Virus record (IMG/VR): IMGVR_UViG_3300047444_000753
Location: 94,614 to 158,613 of that record
Source of the DNA: a virus
Length of the DNA stretch: 64,000 bases
Direction: 5' to 3' (one strand)
The translations under genes were made by a program, and so were the position numbers. Under the pieces are notes generated by a model that saw nothing but the letters and a program-made list of their open reading frames with translations, was not told where the DNA came from and searched no databases. Below are positions 38,441-46,625 of this stretch, one piece after another (position 1 is the stretch's first letter; each line of letters opens with the position of its first letter).

Positions 38441-39970
38441 ATGAAAATTTACCCACCGATCTCTTCGGACATCCTTTCTTCGCTAGACTTTGATGAAAAA
38501 GTCATCGAGATGGCGATCACGGCTGCCGCTAGCTTCCTTGAAGACACAGGATACGATCTCCCGCAGTCTGCGGAAGACGTCGAGTCCTCCGGAACAGCCT
38601 TCGGCGCAAACTTCGTCATCCCTCTGGCCCTGCCCGAAGGTGTTGAGTCCGGAGACGGTCGTCAGTTCGATGAGGAGTCCCTATCCTCGCGCAACATGCC
38701 TCTGGCGCTCATGTGGCAGATCAAGACTGGCCCCGGCCATGATGGGTCTGTCGTTGTCGGTCGCATCGACAGTATCGAGCGCACGCCTGAAGGCCTTGGC
38801 AATGCCAAGGGTGTCTTCGATGTTGGCCCCTACGGTCGCGAAGCCGAGCGCATGGTTCGCAACGGTTTTCTTCGTGGTGTATCAGCAGATCTGGACAAGT
38901 TCGAAGGTACCGCGCTCAAGGATCCCGAAGAAGACGATGCTTCGGAGCTCACAACTATCAAGAGCAAAGAAATCAACGTCAACAAGGCCCGACTCATGGG
39001 CATCACCATCGTACCAAAGCCCGCCTTTGAGGAGTGCCTAATCATGATTGAAGACCAGCCAACTATGGACACAGGGGACGACTACGTTCCCGATGGCCTC
39101 TACGAAGACAATCTGGACGACATGGACAGTGAGCTGGCCGCACTTGCTGCGTCCGCCGCACCGCTGACCCCGCCCAAGCAGTGGTTCGAAAACCCGAAGC
39201 TCAATGGTCCACAGCCTCTCACCGTCACTGATGATGGACAGGTATTCGGCCACGTTGCTACTTGGAATTCTACACACATTGGTCTACCTCGCGCAACTCG
39301 TCCGCCACGTTCGCAGTCCAACTATGCATACTTCCGCAAGGGCCTCCTGCGCACCGATACCGGCGAGGATGTACGAGTAGGGCAGCTGACACTCACAGGT
39401 GGTCACGCATCCATGCAAGCCTCTGCCAACGAAGCTATCAAACACTACGACGATACCCGCTCCGCTGTGGCCGACGTGACTGCCGGAGAAGACCAGCACG
39501 GCATCTGGGTAGCCGGGTCCCTGCGTCCGGATGTCACCCCGAATCAGGTCCGTGCGTTCCGTGCGTCCGCCTGCTCCGGTGACTGGCGTCCGATCAACGG
39601 CAAGCTGGAACTGGTAGCTGTCTGCTCCGTCAACGTTCCGGGCTTCCCGATCGCCCGTCCACAGGTTCTCGTGGCCGGTGGCCAGATTCAGGCTCTCGTG
39701 GCCGCTGGTGCACTTCCGACCGCCGAGTACTCCAAGATTGACGAACTGACCATGCGTCTGGACGCCATCGAGGCTGCGGAGCTCAGTGCCAAGCGTGAGG
39801 AAGCCCTGCAGCGCCTCGCACCGTTCGTCCAGACCAAGGAGGCGGAACTCGCAGCACTGGCAGCGTCTGCCCGTGAGCGCATGCAGCCGGTCATCGCCTC
39901 TGCTGACGCAGACCTTGCAGCCCAGATGGAGGCCCTGCGTAAGCGCGTCCTAGGTGCTGACGGGGAGTAA
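38441..39970 (+). CDS. Capsid maturation protease (prohead protease), 509 aa
   Basis: 'FVIPLALPEGVESGDGRQFDEESLSSRNMPLALMWQ', 'GHDGSVVVGRIDSIER', 'GNAKGVFDV' and 'GFLRGVSADLD' follow the layout of actinophage S78-type prohead proteases. These trim scaffold and major capsid precursor during maturation. A second conserved part ('VFGHVATWNSTHIGL', 'HASMQASANEAIKHYDDTRSAVADVTAGEDQHGIWVAGSLRP') is also typical. A C-terminal helix rich in Ala/Glu may act as a scaffold-like piece. Precedes the capsid gene, as expected. Confidence 0.84.
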   Translation: MKIYPPISSDILSSLDFDEKVIEMAITAAASFLEDTGYDLPQSAEDVESSGTAFGANFVIPLALPEGVESGDGRQFDEESLSSRNMPLALMWQIKTGPGHDGSVVVGRIDSIERTPEGLGNAKGVFDVGPYGREAERMVRNGFLRGVSADLDKFEGTALKDPEEDDASELTTIKSKEINVNKARLMGITIVPKPAFEECLIMIEDQPTMDTGDDYVPDGLYEDNLDDMDSELAALAASAAPLTPPKQWFENPKLNGPQPLTVTDDGQVFGHVATWNSTHIGLPRATRPPRSQSNYAYFRKGLLRTDTGEDVRVGQLTLTGGHASMQASANEAIKHYDDTRSAVADVTAGEDQHGIWVAGSLRPDVTPNQVRAFRASACSGDWRPINGKLELVAVCSVNVPGFPIARPQVLVAGGQIQALVAAGALPTAEYSKIDELTMRLDAIEAAELSAKREEALQRLAPFVQTKEAELAALAASARERMQPVIASADADLAAQMEALRKRVLGADGE

Positions 39971-39992
39971 CCTTTCCGAGTTGACATTGAAG

Positions 39993-40015
39993 AGGCCCGA
40001 AAGGGCCTTTTCTTT
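39993..40015 (+). terminator. Rho-independent terminator
   Basis: AGGCCC-GAAA-GGGCCT followed by TTTCTTTT; separates the protease gene from the capsid gene. Confidence 0.85.
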
Positions 40016-40059
40016 TGCCACCACTGCATTTTCTAAACATACACACGTGCTTTTTTGCA

Positions 40060-40068
40060 TGATATACT
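40060..40068 (+). promoter_or_regulatory. Extended -10 promoter TGA-TATACT before the capsid gene
   Basis: TGATATACT with no clear -35; lies between a terminator and the capsid gene, so it is likely the main source of capsid mRNA. Confidence 0.5.
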
Positions 40069-40182
40069 ATAACTAATACTGAGCGCAAATCACACGATGA
40101 TCCTGCCCTTGCTGCCATAGAGACTGAATTTATACACGATAAGTAGATTACTTATCCCTAAATGAAATCTAAGGAGGGACCT

Positions 40183-42348
40183 GTGGATCAGATCCGTGAA
40201 AGCCTAGACAAAATCTCCGACCTTTCGGACGATGAGCTCGACGCACTCGAAAATTCTGTTGTTTCAGAGTTCAAGACGGTTCAATCGCAAGACCCGACTC
40301 GTGAAGTTGTAACCAACATGATCGCCCTCGCCGACGCAGCGGACGCAGTCCGTTCCGAACGCGAGACTCGTAGCGCCGAATCCGCCAAACTTGCACAGGC
40401 CGCTGCTGACGCAGTTGCTCGCATGTCCAAGGACACGGATGACGACGGAGACGGTGACGTTGACCCTGAGGGCAACGGAGAGCCGGACACCGACGACGCT
40501 GACAGCACCGAAGCACCTGCAGGATCCACCGATGACACAGAAACACCTGATGCCACCGAAGATCCCGCTACGGACCCCACTGAGGATCCGACTGAAGCTG
40601 CCGAGCAGCCTCCAGTAGCCGAGACAGAGGCCCCTGCGGAAGACCCCGCAACCGCCGCTATCGCCGCTCCTGCGAAGGATGACGAGACAGCCCCAGAGGA
40701 CGCTCCCGCTGCCGTTACCGACGAGGCTACGCCAGCCCCTGACGCTGAGCCCGCAACCCCCACAGACGCACCAGCAGCGGATCCGTCCGCTGAGGACAGT
40801 GCAGCCGGTGGCGGCGAGGACACAGACAACGCAGATGCTGAGCCTGATCTGACTGACGAAGACAAGAAGAAGATTGCAAATCTTGCCGCCGCCGCAGATC
40901 CGACTGTTGAAGATGCACCTAAAGAGTCCGAAGCAGCAATTGACGAAACACCCGCAGACGAAGCCAAAGAGCTAGCTGCAACCGACCCCACAACTACCGA
41001 CGCTGAACTTGCGTCGGACGAAATCCAGAAAGAGGACCCCGTGACTGCCTCAGCAACTCCAGAAGGGCTTGAATTCCAAGCTCCGGCAGATCGTTCGCCT
41101 GCTATCCCCGCTGTCAAGGCCCCAATGACCATCACCGCTGGTGCTGACATCAAGGGCATCCCTATGGGAAGCCAGCTTCCCGACATCGCCGCTGTGGCTT
41201 CTGCTCTTCTTGAGCGCAAGAAGTCCATGGGCAAGACTTCCGGTGGAGACGGAGAGCAGTCGCTCGTCGCTTCCTTCCGCACGGACTTCCCTGAGGCACG
41301 TTTCCTGAACTCCTCGGACTTCGAGGGCAACCGCGCCAAGGTTGACGGCGTCGTTTCTGCTACAGCCATCACGGCTGCCGGTGGTCTGACAGCACCTGTC
41401 GAGACCTCCTACGACATCTTCGAACTCGGAGAGACACTTGACCGTCCGGTCAAGGACGCCCTCGCCGTCTTCGGTGCTGATCGTGGCGGTATCCGCTTCA
41501 TGACTCCGCCGCTGCTCACAGACCTGAACGGTGCTGTGTCCCTGTGGACCATGCAGGATGACATCGACGCCGCTACGGAAGGTGCTCCGGATCCGGAGAA
41601 GCCCTGCCTCCGCGTTGCCGCTGGCACAGAAATCGTCGTCTACGTAGACGCGATCCCGCTCTGCCTCACCTTCGGCAACCTCGGCGCTCGCGCCTTCCCA
41701 GAGCTCGTTGAGCGTCACACCAAGCTCGGCATGGTTCTCCACGCCCGCTACGCTGAGACTCGCCTGCTCACCCGCATCGGTGCACTCTCCACTCCGGTCA
41801 CAGCCGCTTCTGAGCTCGGTGTCGCCCGCGACATCTTCGGCCAGATCGACCGCGCCGCAGCTGCCTACCGCTCCCGCTACCGCCTCGCAGAAGACGCTCC
41901 ACTGCGCGTCATCTTCCCGTCTTGGTTCAAGAACGCACTCCGTGCCGACCTGATCAAGCAGCTTCCGGGCGACGGTCGCGAAGGCACATTCAACCTCGCA
42001 GAGGCTGAGATCAACGGCTGGTTCGCTACTCGCTCCATCAACGTGTCTTGGCACATCGATGGCGAGACCGGCCAGATCTTCGGCACACAGGACGCCGGGG
42101 CAGAGCTTCTCGCTTTCCCATCCGACGTTATCTGGTACCTCTTCTCTGAGGGCACCTTCCTCTTCCTCGATGCGGGAACTCTCGACCTCGGACTTGTCCG
42201 TGACTCGACCCTCAATGGCACAAACGATTACAAAATTTTCTTGGAGACTTTTGAAGGCGTTGCCAAGGTTGGCGTCGAATCCCTCCGTGTCCAGAGCAAG
42301 CTGGCCCTCCGTGGATCCGCTTCCGCTACTACAACAGTAGCTGGCTAG
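40183..42348 (+). CDS. Major capsid protein with a long acidic N-terminal extension, 721 aa
   Basis: The start chosen is GTG 40183, because the AAGGAGGG ribosome site (40171-40178) sits just before it and inside the longer ATG frame. Residues 1-75 are helical and charged. About 80-300 are a low-complexity Asp/Glu/Ala/Pro/Thr tract. From about 310 on it reads as a HK97-fold capsid protein ('GLTAPVETSYDIFELGETLDRPVKDAL', 'NLGARAFPELVERHTKLGMVLHARYAE'). The extension could be a built-in scaffold removed by the upstream protease, or a decoration retained inside the head. Confidence 0.84.
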   Translation: MDQIRESLDKISDLSDDELDALENSVVSEFKTVQSQDPTREVVTNMIALADAADAVRSERETRSAESAKLAQAAADAVARMSKDTDDDGDGDVDPEGNGEPDTDDADSTEAPAGSTDDTETPDATEDPATDPTEDPTEAAEQPPVAETEAPAEDPATAAIAAPAKDDETAPEDAPAAVTDEATPAPDAEPATPTDAPAADPSAEDSAAGGGEDTDNADAEPDLTDEDKKKIANLAAAADPTVEDAPKESEAAIDETPADEAKELAATDPTTTDAELASDEIQKEDPVTASATPEGLEFQAPADRSPAIPAVKAPMTITAGADIKGIPMGSQLPDIAAVASALLERKKSMGKTSGGDGEQSLVASFRTDFPEARFLNSSDFEGNRAKVDGVVSATAITAAGGLTAPVETSYDIFELGETLDRPVKDALAVFGADRGGIRFMTPPLLTDLNGAVSLWTMQDDIDAATEGAPDPEKPCLRVAAGTEIVVYVDAIPLCLTFGNLGARAFPELVERHTKLGMVLHARYAETRLLTRIGALSTPVTAASELGVARDIFGQIDRAAAAYRSRYRLAEDAPLRVIFPSWFKNALRADLIKQLPGDGREGTFNLAEAEINGWFATRSINVSWHIDGETGQIFGTQDAGAELLAFPSDVIWYLFSEGTFLFLDAGTLDLGLVRDSTLNGTNDYKIFLETFEGVAKVGVESLRVQSKLALRGSASATTTVAG

Positions 42349-42403
42349 TAGTAAATCAATACAGTAACAGTAGCTGGACTCGAAATTCCATCGGAGAAAT
42401 GAA

Positions 42404-43270
42404 ATGGTAAGACCGACAAATACTCTCATTGAGACTACGGGGCCAGAGGCTTCTCCATTTGGGATTTTGAGTCCAGCTACTACTGTCGTAGAACGTCACG
42501 ATGATTACTGGCTCTCCGGTTTCGTTTACGAAATCGGGGATGCCCGTGTCAAGGTGGACAACGCCGTAATCCTCGGTGCCAACACCCCCGCAGAAGTCAC
42601 AAGTGTCGTCCCGAATGAGGGCGACACCTATGGCCTCTACTTCCCCTTCGACATCGAGGCAGAGGTTGAACACTCAACCCTCGGTGTGACCCCTGAGGAG
42701 GTCGAGACCTCTGCAAAGAAGGCCCTCGATGTCGTAACTCAGAAGGCTATCGAAGTTGAATTCTGGGGTGGCGGAGTTGCAAAGCTCCTCACCAAGGAGA
42801 ACAAGAACCGCTACCTCGCCAGCACAGACTCCATCGATGTCACGCCTACCCCGGGCACGGCTGTCAAGCCACGCTACGGGCTGGCACTGCTCGAAGGCGC
42901 TCTCGGGGACGCGACGCTCGGTTCGGTTGGCACGATCCATGCACCGCGAGCGGTGGCAGGGATCCTCAAGCTTGAAGAGGACAGCAATGCGCTGTTCACC
43001 AAGCTTGGCAACACGGTAGTTGCAGGCACCGGATACTCCAAGATCGGCCCCACAGGAGCCGTAGCAGGAGCAAACCAGTACTGGATGTACGCCACAGGAC
43101 CTGTGACCGTCATCCTCGGCGACATGAACATCACCCCCGGTGAGGTCTCTCAGGCCATTGATACACGTGTAAATACTATCAAGTATTACGTCGATCGTCC
43201 AGCCGCCGTCACATGGTCCACCACAAACGTCTACGCAGTACTCATTGATCTATCGCTAGACTACGCTTAA
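42404..43270 (+). CDS. Head-region structural protein, 288 aa
   Basis: ATG with CGGAGAAATGAA upstream. Mixed alpha/beta, no transmembrane segment. 'VETSAKKALDVVTQKAIEVEFWGG' and 'GILKLEEDSNALFTKLGNTVVAGTGYSKIGPTGAVAGANQYWMYATGPVTVILGD' look like a capsid- or connector-type structural protein. Its place between capsid and tail tube fits. No precise family. Confidence 0.68.
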   Translation: MVRPTNTLIETTGPEASPFGILSPATTVVERHDDYWLSGFVYEIGDARVKVDNAVILGANTPAEVTSVVPNEGDTYGLYFPFDIEAEVEHSTLGVTPEEVETSAKKALDVVTQKAIEVEFWGGGVAKLLTKENKNRYLASTDSIDVTPTPGTAVKPRYGLALLEGALGDATLGSVGTIHAPRAVAGILKLEEDSNALFTKLGNTVVAGTGYSKIGPTGAVAGANQYWMYATGPVTVILGDMNITPGEVSQAIDTRVNTIKYYVDRPAAVTWSTTNVYAVLIDLSLDYA

Positions 43271-43289
43271 TTTTTAGGAAGGATTCACA

Positions 43290-43943
43290 ATGGCTTACGA
43301 TAAATCAGCCAGTATTTCGGGTTCCGTAATCCGTGTTACCCGTCTCAATGCAGACGGATCAACGGCTGTTGGCCCTAGTGCCTCATTTGTCACCCGTGCC
43401 TTCATCTCGGTCAAGATCACACCCGAGTACGAAGCTGGTACAGATATCACAACCAAGCTTGCTGACGGTACCATCGGTATCGCCTACAAGACCCCCAACA
43501 CACTGAAGCGCGTCAACATCACGCTCGGTGTCGAGAACCCTGACCCCGAACTCACGGAACTCATCGCTGGCGGAACCATCCTCGGCGCATCGCAGGGCTT
43601 CGCGGCCCCAGCGATGGGTGTGATTGGATCCCCGAACGGTGTCTCCATCGAGGTCTGGTCCAAGGCTATCCTCAACGGTCGTCCCGCAGCTGTCAACCCT
43701 TACTGGCACTGGCTCATCCCATACGCCCAGATGCAGGGCTCCGGCGATAAGACCATCGCTGAAGGCGTCCTCGGAACCGAATTCACCGGCTACGGTGTGG
43801 GTAACCCGCTCTTCGGTATCGGCTCCGGCAACACCCCAACATGGCCGTGGATCACCGACCGCGCCTACGCCTATGCTCGCACAGACTCCATCCCGGACAT
43901 CCCGGCTGGTGGCTCGGGCTACGTAGCAACTACAGGTCCATAA
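43290..43943 (+). CDS. Major tail tube protein (probable), 217 aa
   Basis: ATG with TAGGAAGGATTC upstream, a strong site as expected for an abundant protein. Beta-rich; 'AFISVKITPEYEAGTDITTKLADGTIGIAYKTPNTLKRVNITLGVENPDPEL' is typical of tail-tube subunits. Followed by a strong hairpin. Position before the adaptor genes is slightly unusual for a tube protein, so a minor capsid role remains possible. Confidence 0.68.
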   Translation: MAYDKSASISGSVIRVTRLNADGSTAVGPSASFVTRAFISVKITPEYEAGTDITTKLADGTIGIAYKTPNTLKRVNITLGVENPDPELTELIAGGTILGASQGFAAPAMGVIGSPNGVSIEVWSKAILNGRPAAVNPYWHWLIPYAQMQGSGDKTIAEGVLGTEFTGYGVGNPLFGIGSGNTPTWPWITDRAYAYARTDSIPDIPAGGSGYVATTGP

Positions 43944-43961
43944 GTAATACCCTACAACATT

Positions 43962-43993
43962 TCTGGCTGGTTCGTTTATTCGAGCCAGCCAGA
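43962..43993 (+). terminator. Hairpin TCTGGCTGG/CCAGCCAGA
   Basis: Nine-base arms at 43962-43970 and 43985-43993 with a 14-base loop after the tail-tube gene; weak U content downstream (GTTTG). Confidence 0.6.
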
Positions 43994-44007
43994 GCTGTTT
44001 GTGGTCA

Positions 44008-44016
44008 TGATATACT
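44008..44016 (+). promoter_or_regulatory. Extended -10 promoter TGA-TATACT
   Basis: TGATATACT, as before the capsid gene, 25 bases upstream of ATG 44041. Confidence 0.48.
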
Positions 44017-44040
44017 TAGATCAAATAACTTGGGAGCATT

Positions 44041-44730
44041 ATGGCTATTCTATGGCTAAAAAACTCGGACACTGTCGAGCCGACTGGCGACTACACTACC
44101 GATGCTGTAGCGGCTGCAAGCCTCATCCTGTACAAACTCTCCGGTGAGAAATTCACGGGTATCCAGAAGACAACCGAGTACTACGGATCCGGGCAGTTCA
44201 GTCCGATGAAGCTGGAGCCCGTCGTCATTCAGGGCGGCATCAAGAACATTCCGCTCCAGAGCGGGATCCGTGAGCTCCGTCTCCGCAATAGTCCTGTCGT
44301 CTCCATACAGTCCGTCAGCATTGGCGGACATGTCCTTGATCCTTCGGAGTACAGCCTACGCAACAATGCGTATATTGTCCGGAAGAACTCTACTCCGTGG
44401 ATCCTTGATCCACTCCATGACCTCGAAGTCTCATATACATATGGTACACCAGTTCCCGCCGCAGGCAAGCACGCAGCGTTGCGTCTCGCCAACGAGCTGA
44501 TCTGGGCCAAGACTGAGTCCGACCAGTGTGGTCTTCCCCAGCGGATCACCACCAACATCACCCGTCAAGGCGAGAGCATGACCGTCCTTGACCCCCTAAA
44601 CTTTCTTCAGGCTGGCCGTACAGGCGTGTATGAGATCGATCTCTTCCTCGCCGCTGTCAACCCGAATAAAGCAAAGAAGAAGTCGAAAGTCTTCTCTGTA
44701 GATAAACCACGTGGAGAGAGAATAAATTGA
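44041..44730 (+). CDS. Head-to-tail adaptor-like protein, 229 aa
   Basis: ATG with GGGAG upstream. An N-terminal helical region ('DAVAAASLILYKLSGEKFTG') followed by beta-rich segments with 'GIRELRLRNSPVVSIQSVSIGG' and 'YTYGTPVPAAGKHAALRLANELIWA' is the usual layout of actinophage head-tail adaptors. Overlaps the next TTG start. Confidence 0.74.
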   Translation: MAILWLKNSDTVEPTGDYTTDAVAAASLILYKLSGEKFTGIQKTTEYYGSGQFSPMKLEPVVIQGGIKNIPLQSGIRELRLRNSPVVSIQSVSIGGHVLDPSEYSLRNNAYIVRKNSTPWILDPLHDLEVSYTYGTPVPAAGKHAALRLANELIWAKTESDQCGLPQRITTNITRQGESMTVLDPLNFLQAGRTGVYEIDLFLAAVNPNKAKKKSKVFSVDKPRGERIN

Positions 44731-45008
44731 GCCAAACAGATCCGTACGCCGCGCCTGAAGATCCCGGAGCACCGGACGTCTACTACCCGCCCGTCGCAAA
44801 GCTAGAAGCAGTCGCCGCCGAGCCTGTGGCCGAGCCTGTCACGGAGGATCCGGCCAAGCCGGACACCGAAGAGGCCGTTCCTGAAGGCACCATTGCCGAA
44901 GTTATGGCATGGGTCGGCGAGGACCATGACCGTGCTGTTCGCGCACTCGCTGCCGAAGAAGCCGGACACAACCGCAAGTCTCTCGTCAAGAGCCTCAGCG
45001 CTCTCTAA
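44727..45008 (+). CDS. Small neck-region protein, 93 aa
   Basis: TTG overlaps the previous stop. A proline/glutamate-rich N-terminal half and a helical C-terminal 'GTIAEVMAWVGEDHDRAVRALAAEEAGHNRKSLVKSL', a small domain often seen among head-tail genes. Unknown detailed role. Confidence 0.68.
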   Translation: MSQTDPYAAPEDPGAPDVYYPPVAKLEAVAAEPVAEPVTEDPAKPDTEEAVPEGTIAEVMAWVGEDHDRAVRALAAEEAGHNRKSLVKSLSAL

Positions 45009-45016
45009 GGAACACC

Positions 45017-45505
45017 ATGTCGTTTGATGCACCTGTCTATCTTGAAGGAATCTCTGAGAAGGCTCAGCTGATTCTTGACCACCTCGTATCCGTGTTTGCG
45101 GAGAACGGGGTGGACCTGCCGTCCCGCCAGTTCCTTGCTGTGGGCGGACAGGGACAGACAGTGCACTCAGCGCCACAGGTGACGGTGTCTTGGGTGCAGG
45201 CCTACTCGGGCCTGCCCCAGCACCAATCCCAGTTTCCGGTCAGGCGTACCGAGCCGTGGACCGCTGTCTTCGTGGTGGAAGTTGTTCGTGACCTTCCGGG
45301 GATGAGCAACCGTGGGACCGAGCCCAGCGCGGAGACAATGACCTCCACAGCCAACGGACAGATGCAGGACGCACAGCTGATGATTGAGGCCGGACGCAGG
45401 GCGTTCGAGGATTCATGGGAGGGCTCCGGCATGGCCGACATCTCCGCCAGCGCCCCGGGTGGCCTGTTGCAGGCCGTGACGATGACCGTAATGGTCGTCA
45501 TCTAA
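45017..45505 (+). CDS. Head-tail connector / tail terminator candidate, 162 aa
   Basis: ATG with TAAGGAACACC upstream. Helix, then beta-alpha-beta layout ('EPWTAVFVVEVVRDLPG'...'GLLQAVTMTVMVVI'), as in neck and tail-terminator proteins. Overlaps the next ATG by one base. Confidence 0.66.
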   Translation: MSFDAPVYLEGISEKAQLILDHLVSVFAENGVDLPSRQFLAVGGQGQTVHSAPQVTVSWVQAYSGLPQHQSQFPVRRTEPWTAVFVVEVVRDLPGMSNRGTEPSAETMTSTANGQMQDAQLMIEAGRRAFEDSWEGSGMADISASAPGGLLQAVTMTVMVVI

Positions 45506-45888
45506 TGAAGTTTGAAAAGAATGAGGCCGGGTGGCACGAGGAATTCGAGACCACCACGGGCATGGTCGGAAAAGACGTTCGGAACCGTAGCGCCATTCTT
45601 ACATTGCTTGCCAAAATTCAGGTCGGCAAGAAAACTGGACAGCTGTCTACCTCCATTGGATACACACTTTCCGCAGACCACAACGGGGTTATCGGAACCA
45701 TTGGATCCGATAACGACATTGCACTTTTGCACCACGAAGGTACAAAGCCCCACATCATCCTGCCGCGTACAAAAAAGACACTACGGTTTGTAAGTCATGG
45801 TAAAATAGTGTATGCAAAGATAGTCCATCACCCGGGCACCAAGCCCAATAGATACTTGACGGACAATCTTGGAAAAGTTATTGATTAA
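45505..45888 (+). CDS. Head-tail joining / minor capsid-like protein, 127 aa
   Basis: 'DVRNRSAILTLLAKIQVGKKTGQLSTSIGYTLSADHNGVIGTIGSDNDIALLHHEGTKPHII' follows the HK97 gp10-like/neck-protein layout (a helix, a beta-hairpin, 'HxGT'). ATG overlaps the previous TAA. Confidence 0.72.
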   Translation: MKFEKNEAGWHEEFETTTGMVGKDVRNRSAILTLLAKIQVGKKTGQLSTSIGYTLSADHNGVIGTIGSDNDIALLHHEGTKPHIILPRTKKTLRFVSHGKIVYAKIVHHPGTKPNRYLTDNLGKVID

Positions 45889-45910
45889 CCGACGAAATTA
45901 GGTAAGACAC

Positions 45911-46267
45911 ATGGCTGTAAATCGCCTCCCGATGCGTACGCGCTCATTTTCTGTAGCAGTCCCCGAGACACCCGAAGTAGAAGTGGCTCCGCTCGGTTTT
46001 GATCTTGCAGGAGAGTCATTCGAAGTCTTCCCTGAGGCCCCCGGCATCGTTCTCCTCGAATTCGTTGAGGCCACGACGTCTGAAGTCAGGAACGCCAGTG
46101 CTGCGGCCCTGACTAAGTTCCTGCGGTCTGTCATGACTGCGGAGGAATGGGCTCGTCTGGACGCCGTTCTCCACGATCCCAAGCACATGATTGACGTGAA
46201 GACGATCACGGAGATTGTCTCCTTCATTGCGGAGTCCTACACCTCGCGCCCTACAGAGGCGTCCTAG
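45911..46267 (+). CDS. Tail assembly chaperone, upstream frame
   Basis: 118 residues with AGGTAAGACAC before the ATG. By position (just before the tape measure), size, and the open -1 frame that begins before its stop, this is the first part of a tail chaperone pair. Helical C-terminal half ('LTKFLRSVMTAEEWARLDAVL'). Confidence 0.82.
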   Translation: MAVNRLPMRTRSFSVAVPETPEVEVAPLGFDLAGESFEVFPEAPGIVLLEFVEATTSEVRNASAAALTKFLRSVMTAEEWARLDAVLHDPKHMIDVKTITEIVSFIAESYTSRPTEAS

Positions 46268-46611
46268 CAGTCGGACGCCACTTCCTCTCTATTTGGAATT
46301 GGGTTGACGGATACTACCGGCTCCAGAACGTCGATCTGTACGGACTGCTGTGCAGACTCGACGCCGGTAGAGCCTTCAATTTGATTGATACTGTCCTGCT
46401 CGAAGAGAGCATCCGTGACGGTGGACTTGAGGATCCCCGGAGCAGAATGAAGGCAGTTATCACTAACTTGTATGGTAAAATTAGGGCTGAGGATAGTTCA
46501 AACGACGAAGACTTCGATGAGCACACACAGCCATCGAGAGCAATGCAACCTCAAGGCTTTCTTGAAGCAGATGAATCCGGATATCCCGGTCTTGAGGCCC
46601 CTCTGGGGTAA
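46225..46611 (+). CDS. Tail assembly chaperone, -1 frameshift extension
   Basis: The frame one base back from 45911-46267 is open from before 46201 to 46611. It encodes 'LAVGRHFLSIWNWVDGYYRLQNVDLYGLLCRL' and an acidic tail, with no good start codon of its own. This is the expected long form made by ribosomal slippage. No canonical X XXY YYZ heptamer is obvious in 46225-46267, so the exact shift point is unknown; coordinates here mark the likely zone to the stop. Confidence 0.74.
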   Translation, partial: HCGVLHLAPYRGVLAVGRHFLSIWNWVDGYYRLQNVDLYGLLCRLDAGRAFNLIDTVLLEESIRDGGLEDPRSRMKAVITNLYGKIRAEDSSNDEDFDEHTQPSRAMQPQGFLEADESGYPGLEAPLG

Positions 46612-46625
46612 CGTGAGGTTGTAGT

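Noticed and set aside
40281-41372. A 363-codon minus-strand frame rich in Ser/Ala/Val opposite the capsid extension
   Set aside because: It mirrors the low-complexity Asp/Glu/Ala/Thr codons of the capsid N-terminus; no start signal or domain.
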